A stretch of 64,000 nt of DNA from Laspinema sp963821735 (GTDB lineage: Bacteria > Cyanobacteriota > Cyanobacteriia > Cyanobacteriales > Laspinemataceae): assembly GCA_963821735.1 (NCBI GenBank), contig CAWGFK010000002.1, forward strand, positions 1 through 64,000, given 5' to 3'. How positions within the stretch are numbered: the first letter of the stretch is position 1; each line of letters starts with the position of its first letter. The position numbers and the translations under genes are program-made. The notes beneath the pieces are model-generated. The model did not search any database and was not told where the DNA came from. It saw nothing but the letters and a program-made list of their open reading frames with translations. Below, one piece after another: positions 8,249 to 15,848 of the stretch.

Positions 8249-8301
8249 GGATTATAAGCTCCCAACGTGTTCTCAACAAATTTTTGGATCTGGTAATAGC
8301 C

Positions 8302-8330
8302 GCTTTAACCGCTAGAGTAACGGTTAAAGC
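8302..8330 (-). promoter_or_regulatory. Perfect 10-bp inverted repeat upstream of psaC
   Basis: GCTTTAACCG (8302-8311) and CGGTTAAAGC (8321-8330) are perfect inverted arms separated by 9 bp, about 54-82 bp upstream of the psaC start codon. It could be a protein-binding site or an RNA hairpin in the 5' leader. The transcription start is unknown. Confidence 0.45.
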
Positions 8331-8550
8331 TGTCGAAATCTTGGCTTAGTTTATCGTAGTCCTACCTACTCCTCTCAGAAAAGGAGCGAGAACTTAAAAG
8401 ATCGTAATATATTGCCCGGTCCTTTTACTAGAGGGGGAAGGTGGCGATCGGGCTTAAGCGGTTTCCAGCCCGCCTATCTTCATCATTTTGTAATAAATCT
8501 TTATAAATTCTAGGGGACCTGCCGTCAAGGCTGCTCAATCCACTCCCCCG

Positions 8551-8705
8551 TTCGTAGTAACGACTTCAGTCGTTATCCGGTGTTCGTAGTAACAACTTCA
8601 GTCGTTATCCGGTGTTCGTAGTAACAACTTCAGTCGTTATCCGGTGTTCGTAGTAACAACTTCAGTCGTTATCCGGTGTTCGTAGTAACGACTTCAGTCG
8701 TTATC
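8551..8705. repeat. Five tandem copies of a 32-bp palindromic repeat
   Basis: Units starting TTCGTAGTAAC begin at 8551, 8583, 8615, 8647 and 8679, exactly 32 bp apart. Each has the hairpin arms AACGAC/GTCGTT around TTCA, then ATCCGGTG. The three middle units carry AACAAC in the left arm, the first and last AACGAC. There are no unique spacers, so this is not CRISPR. Two further copies lie inverted at 8928-8986. Confidence 0.85.
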
Positions 8706-8759
8706 TTAGGGGATTGCAAAATATAAATCATCCAACCTTCAACTGAAAGGAAGGTATCT

Positions 8760-8803
8760 GTAGGGGCGCAAGCTTGCGCCCGGGGCGAGCATTGCGCCCC
8801 TAC
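8760..8803. repeat. Nested palindrome (GTAGGGGCGCAA inverted repeat)
   Basis: GTAGGGGCGCAA (8760-8771) pairs with TTGCGCCCCTAC (8792-8803). Inside it, 8763-8780 is itself an 18-bp palindrome, GGGCGCAAGCTTGCGCCC, so two alternative hairpins are possible. Confidence 0.7.
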
Positions 8804-8927
8804 ATATAAGGGGCTACTCCGTTTATCCGTCACTACGAACGAACGTTTTACAGATTTTATGTTTTGGAGTTCCCTTAGTTAAGAACGCATGGAGAAAGGG
8901 GGACCCTGTTTCACCTCAAAACGGGGA

Positions 8928-8986
8928 TAACGACTTCAGTCGTTACTACAAACACCGGATAACGACTGAAGTCGTTACTACGAACA
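8928..8986. repeat. Two inverted copies of the 32-bp repeat
   Basis: The same unit as the array at 8551-8705, read on the minus strand. Together with that array it brackets about 220 bp (8706-8927) that holds the nested palindrome and no gene. Confidence 0.75.
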
Positions 8987-8997
8987 GGGGATGAGTT

Positions 8998-9903
8998 TTA
9001 GAGGCCCAATTTTTCTAAAACGGGTCTCGTAGAGACTACGTGACGATCTAATCCCAGTGCTTTGGGGGGGATGCCTAACGCTAAGGCGACTAATTGGGGG
9101 AGATGGAGGACCGGCAGATCTAACTTGTGACCCATGAATTTAGCTACCTCCGGTTGACGGGAGTCTAAATTGAGGTGACAGAGGGGACAAGGGGTGACTA
9201 AACAATCGGCACCAGCAGCGATCGCCTCATCCAAATGGTTCCCTGCCATTTGGAACGCTTGGTCAGTTGCATAGCTAGAGAGGGGCCAACCACAGCACTG
9301 GGTACGGCCCGGATAATACACGGGAGTGGCCCCTACGGTCCGAAAGACATTTTCCATCGATTCCGGTTGGTAGGGGTCATCATACGGGATACTTTTTTGA
9401 GCGCGCAGCAGATAGCAGCCATAGAATGCTGCACATTTGAGTCCACTCAGCTTGCGGGTGACTCGTTTTTGGAGTTCATCGAGTCCATAGTCGGTGACTA
9501 AGGCCCATAATAGATGTTTGACTTCCGTGGTGCCTTGGTAGGGAGAACAATTTTGTTTTTGGAGTAACCCATTAATTTGGTTGAGATAGGCGGGGTCCGA
9601 GGTTTGGAAATCTTTGAGACGCTCATCCACATGACCGATGACCCCTTGACAAGTGCTGCAATGGGTGAGTAGGGGGAGGTTGAGTTGTTCGGCGAGGGCA
9701 ATATTGCGGGCGTTGACCGTATCTTCTAGGAGGCGGGAATCTTCTTTGAAGGTACCAGAACCGCAGCAGGAGGCTTTTTTGAGTTCCAGCAGTTCGATGC
9801 CGAGGGCTTTGGTTAAGGCTGCCGTGGATTGATAGAGTTCGCCGCAAGCGCCTTGAGCAACACAGCCGGGAAAGTAAGCGTATTTGAGGGTAACTGATGG
9901 CAT
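8998..9903 (-). CDS. HdrB-like CCG-domain iron-sulfur protein
   Basis: 301 residues from the ATG at 9903. The frame is open to 10050, but the upstream part is not conserved-looking and runs into repeats. It has the two CCG domains of heterodisulfide reductase subunit B-type proteins: YFPGC and CCGSGT, then HCSTCQG in the first half, and CAAFYGC, CCGWPLS and PCPLCHLNLDSRQ in the second. In methanogen HdrB these Cys bind non-cubane 4Fe-4S clusters. Here it stands alone, without HdrA or HdrC neighbours, so its role is unknown, perhaps a thiol/disulfide or quinone-linked redox step. An SdhC-like label is also used for this group in cyanobacteria. Confidence 0.8.
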   Translation of the reverse strand: MPSVTLKYAYFPGCVAQGACGELYQSTAALTKALGIELLELKKASCCGSGTFKEDSRLLEDTVNARNIALAEQLNLPLLTHCSTCQGVIGHVDERLKDFQTSDPAYLNQINGLLQKQNCSPYQGTTEVKHLLWALVTDYGLDELQKRVTRKLSGLKCAAFYGCYLLRAQKSIPYDDPYQPESMENVFRTVGATPVYYPGRTQCCGWPLSSYATDQAFQMAGNHLDEAIAAGADCLVTPCPLCHLNLDSRQPEVAKFMGHKLDLPVLHLPQLVALALGIPPKALGLDRHVVSTRPVLEKLGL

Positions 9904-10041
9904 GGCAGTGGCACAGTTGAGAGGACGGTAGGAGGCGATCGCCGCAAGTGAGCTCAAGGCGATCGCTTCTTCTATTATTATGATGTGGCGTGGGGCGCTG
10001 CACTGTACCTTTCTTAATAGCAGCTTAATTTTAGATTGGTC

Positions 10042-10112
10042 CTTAGTCATTGGTCATTGGACGAGTGACAAAGGACAAATGACCAAGGACAAATGACAAA
10101 TAACAAATGACA
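10042..10112. repeat. Degenerate heptad-type short repeats
   Basis: Repeated GACAAATGACCAAGGACAAATGACAAATAACAA-like heptads (about ten units of AAATGAC and variants) lie between the CCG-domain gene and acpP. Such short tandem repeats are common in filamentous cyanobacteria. Confidence 0.65.
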
Positions 10113-10307
10113 TCAGAAATCGCGTGTGGGTGATGCATCTTTCAGATAAGATGGGAAAACGGCCTTGTCCCAGTCATCGGACAGAGGAGTTTTAGAAACG
10201 ACTAAGGGCCAGACGGACAAAACAGGGCAGGGACAATCGCACGTTAGAACGGCCCCACCCAAGCCCCAATTTGTTATGATTTGCTGCATTCTAAAGAGGA
10301 CATCCCC

Positions 10308-10559
10308 ATGAGTCAAGAAGACATTTTTTCCCAAGTCAAGAAAATCGTTACGGAGCAACTAGAAGTAGAAGGGGAGAAAGTCACCCCTTCAGCCAGCTTT
10401 GCCGAAGATCTCGGCGCTGATTCCCTGGATACAGTGGAACTGGTGATGGCATTAGAAGAAAACTTTGATATTGAAATTCCGGACGAAGCAGCAGAAAAAA
10501 TCACCACCGTCCAAGAGGCAGTGACTTACATCGAGAGCCAAGTTGCAGCAAAAGCATAA
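10308..10559 (+). CDS. acpP: Acyl carrier protein
   Basis: 83 residues from the ATG at 10308. It carries growing acyl chains as thioesters on 4'-phosphopantetheine in type II fatty acid synthesis. The attachment serine is Ser39 in LGADSLDTVELVM. The protein is acidic and all-helical, with the usual EIPDEAAEKITTVQEAV helix III region. It is followed 60 bp later by fabF, the conserved acpP-fabF pair. Confidence 0.97.
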   Translation: MSQEDIFSQVKKIVTEQLEVEGEKVTPSASFAEDLGADSLDTVELVMALEENFDIEIPDEAAEKITTVQEAVTYIESQVAAKA

Positions 10560-10619
10560 AGCAGACTGCTTTCACCTGGATTCTGCGTGTTTGGTGTGGC
10601 AGCAAGAGATACAGCAATC

Positions 10620-11870
10620 ATGACCAGCTTAGAACGAAAACGAGTTGTTGTTACGGGTCTCGGTGCGGTTACGCCGATCGGCAATACCTTACAGGAATAT
10701 TGGGAAGGGTTGTTGAGCGGACGTAATGGCATTGGTCCCATTACCCTATTCGATCCGTCGAGTCATTCCTGCCGGATTGCCGGTGAGGTGAAGGGATTTG
10801 ACCCCCATGACTACTTGGAAAAAAAAGAAGCCAAGCGCATGGATCGATTTGCTCAGTTTGCGATCGCCGCGAGTAAGCAAGCGATCGCCGACGCGAGTTT
10901 CGAGATTAATGAACTCAACGCCGATCAGGTGGGGATTGTCATCGGCAATGGTATCGGTGGCATGAAGGTAATGGAAGATCAGCAAACGATCTACCTTAAT
11001 CGCGGACCGGACCGATGCAGTCCATTCATGGTCCCCATGATGATCGCCAACATGGCGGCAGGTTTGACTGCCATTCATACCGGAGCTAAGGGGCCAAATT
11101 CTTGTGTAGTGACGGCTTGTGCAGCCGGTTCCAATGCCGTGGGAGATGCCTTTCGCCTCATTCAAGGCGGATATGCTCAAGCGATGCTTTGTGGCGGAAC
11201 TGAAGCGGCAGTGACACCGCTATCGGTGGCCGGTTTTGCCGCAGCGCGGGCGGTTTCTACCCGGAATGATGATCCGCTTCATGCCTGTCGTCCTTTCGAT
11301 CGCGATCGCGATGGATTTGTGATGGGCGAAGGAGCGGGCATTTTACTCCTCGAAGAACTGGAACACGCTCTGGCAAGAGGGGCAAAAATCTATGCCGAAA
11401 TGGTAGGCTATGCCATGACCTGTGATGCCTATCACATGACCTCCCCCGTCCCCGGTGGTGAAGGGGCCACCCGAGCCATGTTACTCGCCCTGAAAGATGC
11501 CGGACTCTCACCGGAACAGGTGAGCTACATCAATGCTCACGGCACCAGCACTGCTGCCAATGATAAGACCGAAACCAACGCGATTAAAAACGCTTTGGGA
11601 GACCATGCTTACAAGATAGCAGTCAGCTCTACAAAGTCAATGACCGGGCATTTGCTAGGTGGCTCGGGCGGCATTGAAGCAGTAGCAACGGTCATGGCAG
11701 TTGCCCATGATAAAGTGCCACCAACCATTAACCTGGAAAATCCAGATCCGGAGTGTGACCTGGATTATGTGCCGCATCACAGCCGGGATTGTCCGGTGAA
11801 TGTCGCACTCTCCAATTCCTTTGGGTTTGGGGGACATAACGTCACCCTAGCCTTTGCCAAATACCAGTAA
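10620..11870 (+). CDS. fabF: Beta-ketoacyl-ACP synthase II
   Basis: 416 residues from the ATG at 10620 (MTSLERKRVVVTGLGAVTP); an upstream in-frame start at 10587 would add 11 unlikely residues. It condenses malonyl-ACP with acyl-ACP during chain elongation. The Cys-His-His triad of the thiolase fold is present: Cys167 in VVTACAAGSNA, His307 in NAHGTSTAANDKTE, His344 in STKSMTGHLLGGSGG. The C-terminal NSFGFGGHNVTLAF is conserved. It is co-directional with acpP (60 bp apart) and probably co-transcribed. Confidence 0.97.
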   Translation: MTSLERKRVVVTGLGAVTPIGNTLQEYWEGLLSGRNGIGPITLFDPSSHSCRIAGEVKGFDPHDYLEKKEAKRMDRFAQFAIAASKQAIADASFEINELNADQVGIVIGNGIGGMKVMEDQQTIYLNRGPDRCSPFMVPMMIANMAAGLTAIHTGAKGPNSCVVTACAAGSNAVGDAFRLIQGGYAQAMLCGGTEAAVTPLSVAGFAAARAVSTRNDDPLHACRPFDRDRDGFVMGEGAGILLLEELEHALARGAKIYAEMVGYAMTCDAYHMTSPVPGGEGATRAMLLALKDAGLSPEQVSYINAHGTSTAANDKTETNAIKNALGDHAYKIAVSSTKSMTGHLLGGSGGIEAVATVMAVAHDKVPPTINLENPDPECDLDYVPHHSRDCPVNVALSNSFGFGGHNVTLAFAKYQ

Positions 11871-12127
11871 AGGGTTTAAGGTGACAAGGTTGCCGGATGA
11901 AGTTTGTTTTTGAGTTTCACCTGAACGGTTAAGCCCACAGATAGCGGGTTTCATTCTTTAAATTAACTCCTTGTCACTTTACCCTTGCCCATCGATCCGG
12001 GTAATGGGATCATGGGATTACCTGTTTGCGGCGATCGCGAGGGGTTGACTTTCGCTCATCACCCCCAATCGCCCTGCATTACCAGACCAACCTTAGACAA
12101 TCGACCCTCATTTACACAAAAGAAACT

Positions 12128-14158
12128 ATGGCCGTATCTGCTCCAACCAAACAATCTCTCGAAGAACTCTGCATTAACAGCATCCGCTTCCTGGCGATCG
12201 ATGCGGTAGAAAAAGCCAACTCCGGTCACCCCGGTTTACCAATGGGTGCAGCGCCAATGGCGTTCGTCCTTTGGGATAAATTCATGCGGTTCAACCCCAA
12301 AAACCCCAAGTGGTTCAACCGCAATCGCTTCGTCCTCTCTGCTGGACATGGCTGTATGCTCCAGTACGCCCTCCTGTATCTCACCGGCTACAGAGGCTTA
12401 GAACTAGAGGACCTCAAGCAATTCCGTCAGTGGGAATCCAAAACCCCCGGACACCCCGAAAACTTCCAAACCGAAGGCGTCGAAGTCACCACCGGACCCC
12501 TCGGCCAAGGGATTGCCAATGCGGTTGGTTTGGCTGTGGCTGAAGCCCACCTCGCCGCCAAATTTAACAAACCCGACCTCAACATCGTTGACCATTACAC
12601 CTACGTTATCCTCGGTGATGGCTGCAACATGGAAGGGATTTCCGGGGAAGCTTGCTCTTTAGCCGGTCACTGGGGACTCGGTAAACTGATCGCCTTCTAC
12701 GACGACAACCACATCTCCATTGATGGTTCCACCGACATCTCCTTTACCGAAGATGTCAGCAAGCGCTTTGAATCCTACAACTGGCACGTCCTCCACGTCG
12801 AAAACGGTAATACCGACCTGGATGCCATTGCCAAGGCGATCGAAGAAGCTAAAAAAGTCACCGACAAGCCCACCTTAATCAAAGTCACCACCACCATCGG
12901 CTTTGGTTCTCCCAACAAAGCCAACAGCCATGATGTCCACGGTGCAGCCTTGGGTGCTTCCGAAGTCCAAGCCACCCGCGACCACCTCGGCTGGAATTAT
13001 GGCCCGTTTGAAGTGCCGGAAGATGCCCTGGGTCACTTCCGCAAAGCCGTCGATCGCGGTGCCAAATATGAAGAAGAATGGAACAGCCTCTGGACTCGCT
13101 ACAAAGCTGAGTATTCCGAAGAAGCTGCCGTCCTAGAACGGATGATGAGTGGCAAACTCCCCGATGGTTGGGACAAAGCCCTCCCCACCTTCAAAGCCGG
13201 TGAGAAAGCGGATGCTACCCGGAACCAATCCGGTGCCTGCTTGAATGCGATCGCTGGCGTCCTCCCCGACTTGATCGGCGGTTCCGCTGACTTAGCCCCC
13301 TCCAACAAAACCTTACTGAAATCGTCCAAAGATTTCCAAAAAGGTGCCTACGAAAACCGCAACGTCCGCTTCGGCGTCCGCGAACATGGCATGGGTGCAA
13401 TCTGCAACGGTATTGCCCTGCATGGTTCCGGTTTAATCTCCTACGGTGCCACCTTCTTGGTGTTTACCGACTATATGCGCGGTGCCATTCGTCTGTCCGC
13501 CCTCTCTCAAGCTGGGGTAATCTGGGTGATGACCCACGACTCCATTGCCTTGGGTGAAGATGGCCCGACTCACCAACCCATCGAGCATATCCCCTCTCTA
13601 CGCGCCATTCCTGACCTGATCGTGCTGCGTCCGGCAGATGGAAATGAAACCTCCGGTGCCTACAAAGTCGCCGTGGAAAAAGCCAAAGGCATTGGTGCGG
13701 ATCATCCCTATCCCTCCCTGTTGGCCCTGTCTCGCCAAAACCTGCCGAACCTGGAAGGAACTTCCATTGAAGGGGTTGCTAAAGGCGGTTACATTCTCTC
13801 CGACAGCGAAGGCACTCCGGACGTCATCTTGATCGGAACTGGCGGCGAACTCTACCTCTGCGCCGAAGCGGCTGAAAAGCTCCGTGGACAAGGGAAGAAA
13901 GTCCGGGTTGTCTCTATGCCCAGTTGCGAACTGTTCGACGAACAAGACGAAGCCTATCGCGAATCCGTGCTTCCGAAAGCGGTCAAGAAACGCCTGGTGG
14001 TAGAAGCCGGTTCTAGCTATGGCTGGCATCGTTACTTCGGCGACCAAGGTTCCTCGATCAGTGTCGATCGCTTCGGTGCTTCCTCTCCTGGTGAGGTCGC
14101 TTTGGAACGGTTTGGATATACAGTGGATAACGTTGTTGCCAAAGCAGCGGCGCTTTAA
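12128..14158 (+). CDS. tkt: Transketolase
   Basis: 676 residues from the ATG at 12128, matching the usual length; the frame is open to 12026 but that leader does not resemble the family. It transfers two-carbon units between sugar phosphates in the Calvin cycle and the pentose phosphate pathway, using thiamine diphosphate. Visible motifs are IDAVEKANSGHPGLPMG, GPLGQGIANAVG, the ThDP-binding GDGCNMEGISGEA...N, and HDSIALGEDGPTHQPIEH in the pyrimidine domain (about residues 350-530). The C-terminal domain includes SMPSCELFDEQ. A strong terminator follows at 14217. The 750-bp distance to fabF's start block suggests a separate promoter. Confidence 0.96.
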   Translation: MAVSAPTKQSLEELCINSIRFLAIDAVEKANSGHPGLPMGAAPMAFVLWDKFMRFNPKNPKWFNRNRFVLSAGHGCMLQYALLYLTGYRGLELEDLKQFRQWESKTPGHPENFQTEGVEVTTGPLGQGIANAVGLAVAEAHLAAKFNKPDLNIVDHYTYVILGDGCNMEGISGEACSLAGHWGLGKLIAFYDDNHISIDGSTDISFTEDVSKRFESYNWHVLHVENGNTDLDAIAKAIEEAKKVTDKPTLIKVTTTIGFGSPNKANSHDVHGAALGASEVQATRDHLGWNYGPFEVPEDALGHFRKAVDRGAKYEEEWNSLWTRYKAEYSEEAAVLERMMSGKLPDGWDKALPTFKAGEKADATRNQSGACLNAIAGVLPDLIGGSADLAPSNKTLLKSSKDFQKGAYENRNVRFGVREHGMGAICNGIALHGSGLISYGATFLVFTDYMRGAIRLSALSQAGVIWVMTHDSIALGEDGPTHQPIEHIPSLRAIPDLIVLRPADGNETSGAYKVAVEKAKGIGADHPYPSLLALSRQNLPNLEGTSIEGVAKGGYILSDSEGTPDVILIGTGGELYLCAEAAEKLRGQGKKVRVVSMPSCELFDEQDEAYRESVLPKAVKKRLVVEAGSSYGWHRYFGDQGSSISVDRFGASSPGEVALERFGYTVDNVVAKAAAL

Positions 14159-14216
14159 GTATCTTATACAAGAAGCGTAGGGGATTGTTCTTGGGAATAA
14201 CCCCCTAATCCTATAA

Positions 14217-14251
14217 AAAAAAGGCTCTCTAATGCTAGGGAGCCTTTTTTT
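14217..14251 (+). terminator. Rho-independent terminator of tkt
   Basis: AAGGCTCTCTA-ATGC-TAGGGAGCCTT (one G-T pair) is followed by T7. It lies 60 bp after the tkt stop. Confidence 0.85.
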
Positions 14252-14522
14252 ATTAGGTCTTGACCCGCCCGATTCTGGAGCCAGAATATTCTTCTCAACA
14301 CTGCAATTTTGGCCGTTTGAAAACCGGATTCATTCAATATGGGTTGCTGAACAATCCAGTCAGTTAAAATCTAAAGTTGAAATCAGAAAGCCGGTCTCTT
14401 GGTTGAGATGCAACCCGGTACACCAGTCCCCTCTAAAATAAAATGCAGTAACATCAGACCCGATGCTACCGCATTTATAATTTGATTAAAACTTAGGCAA
14501 AAATTCCCAGATTTTTCTAGGT

Positions 14523-14840
14523 TTAGCGATAAGTTGAGGAGGAGCGACCTGCTACTTCTTCCCGATCGCGAGCCGGATCGGCATAATAAGTAGGGGATTC
14601 GTTGCGATTGCGACCACCTAAACCAGCCAGACCCAGTAAGCCTAACAAGCCAAGTAAGCCCCAAGCTCCCCAATCATTATCCTCTTCGAGATATTCGGTC
14701 CCTTCTCCGGTCTCATAAACATCTTGGGTGGGAGTTACCGGGGTGGTTTGCGCCGAGGCGGGTAAAGTCGAAGGCGCGATCGCTAAACCTGCACTCAGAA
14801 CAGTGGCGCTTAAAATTGTGGACAATTTAGAACTCTTCAT
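14523..14840 (-). CDS. WGxxGxxG-type small secreted/membrane protein
   Basis: 105 residues. There is an N-terminal signal peptide (MKSSKLSTILSATVLSAGLAIA with a likely cleavage after ASAQ, near residue 31). A Thr/Pro and acidic linker follows, then the WGAWGLLGLLGLLGLAGLGGR segment, a glycine-rich hydrophobic stretch followed by arginines. This is the WGxxGxxG pattern, thought to be a C-terminal sorting-like region. A further polar tail (ESPTYYADPARDREEV) extends past it, which is usual for cyanobacterial members. No enzymatic domain is present, so function is unknown. Confidence 0.75.
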   Translation of the reverse strand: MKSSKLSTILSATVLSAGLAIAPSTLPASAQTTPVTPTQDVYETGEGTEYLEEDNDWGAWGLLGLLGLLGLAGLGGRNRNESPTYYADPARDREEVAGRSSSTYR

Positions 14841-15848
14841 AAAAATGAGTCTCCTTAAAACATTGCTTGCTTGTAACCAATCTATCTACAATCACAGGAA
14901 GCCGCATCAATCTTTAGATGTAAACTCAGTTGGAACCCAGTTATTCCTGAAGAAATAGACCCAGAGGAAAAGGAGTATATAGAGTTAGGAAAATGATCTC
15001 GAATTTAAAGCAGGAGAAAGAAGGATGCACTGGCTGGAGGGCTGGCGATCGCCAACTCCCATCAGGATTCTAGGGTTTGGACAGCAGTACCCTCAAAGGG
15101 TTCTCCCCCTGGCCTCAGAGGGATAGAAACGAGTGCGATCGCCACCGCAGAGGACCTATTGATTGGGGTGAAATTTCCCCGAGGATTTAAACCCCTCAAG
15201 AAATTCCTCGGGTTCACCTGGGATGTCATCCCCAAATTAAACCCCTTGAGGATTAATATCAATAAAAAAATGGCAAGCCGGTAAAACTTAGCCGTTGAAA
15301 ACTGAGAATCCCTCCAAAATGAGCGGTCGTCTCAAATAACACTGGGGGTTCCCATGTCATCAAATATAGACAAAAAAAACCTCAAAGAGTACGAAAGTAT
15401 GATAAGTAACAAAAAAACAGGGTTTCATCCTCGATGGTGTGGAGAGAAAGGGAGGGCATTAATATAAGTGACCGGAATTTTTCCGGGCTATTTGGGAAAA
15501 TCCCAGTCCTCAAATTAGGCAAGCAGACAACAGGTTGAATCCCGGGGAAATCCTTGCCTATCAGCGAATATAGGCCAGTTAGGAAGCCAATCTCCTCAAC
15601 CCCTACTCCAGTAGCCTACTGCAAAAGCGACTGCATTTCCGACAGAGAGTTCGACCCGATCGCCACGGCAACCGTGACCCCTTGACCGCGATCGGGTATA
15701 ATAACCAATCAGTTGATCGTGCTTCATCCACACTATCCGGTGTCAATCTGGAGATATCTTCCTCTACAGATAGAGGCGATCGACATCGTTGTGACCTTTA
15801 ATTTGAGTGAAAGCACATTCACTTGTCGAACTTAGTAAGGAGTATTGG
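14841..15848. other. Gene-free spacer upstream of susA
   Basis: About 1 kb with no convincing gene. A 66-codon minus-strand ORF at 15062-15262 lacks any recognisable feature. The right end contains a putative promoter for susA at 15674-15702 and a leader of about 140 bp. Confidence 0.5.
15674..15702 (+). promoter_or_regulatory. Putative sigma-70-type promoter of susA
   Basis: GTGACC (15674-15679), a 17-bp spacer, then a perfect TATAAT (15697-15702). Transcription would begin near 15709, leaving a 5' leader of about 140 nt before the susA ATG. Confidence 0.45.

Larger units (their letters stand above)
8249..8997. other. Repeat-rich gene-free spacer upstream of psaC
   Basis: 749 bp without a convincing gene. 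It contains the psaC leader, the 32-bp repeat array, a nested palindrome and the inverted repeat copies. ORFs here are short and antisense to psaC. Confidence 0.6.

Noticed and set aside
8551..8990. CRISPR array
   Set aside because: The repeated units are directly adjacent with a 32-bp period and no unique spacers between them, and the copies are palindromic.
15062..15262. 66-codon minus-strand ORF upstream of susA
   Set aside because: No family feature and no clear start signals; treated as chance.
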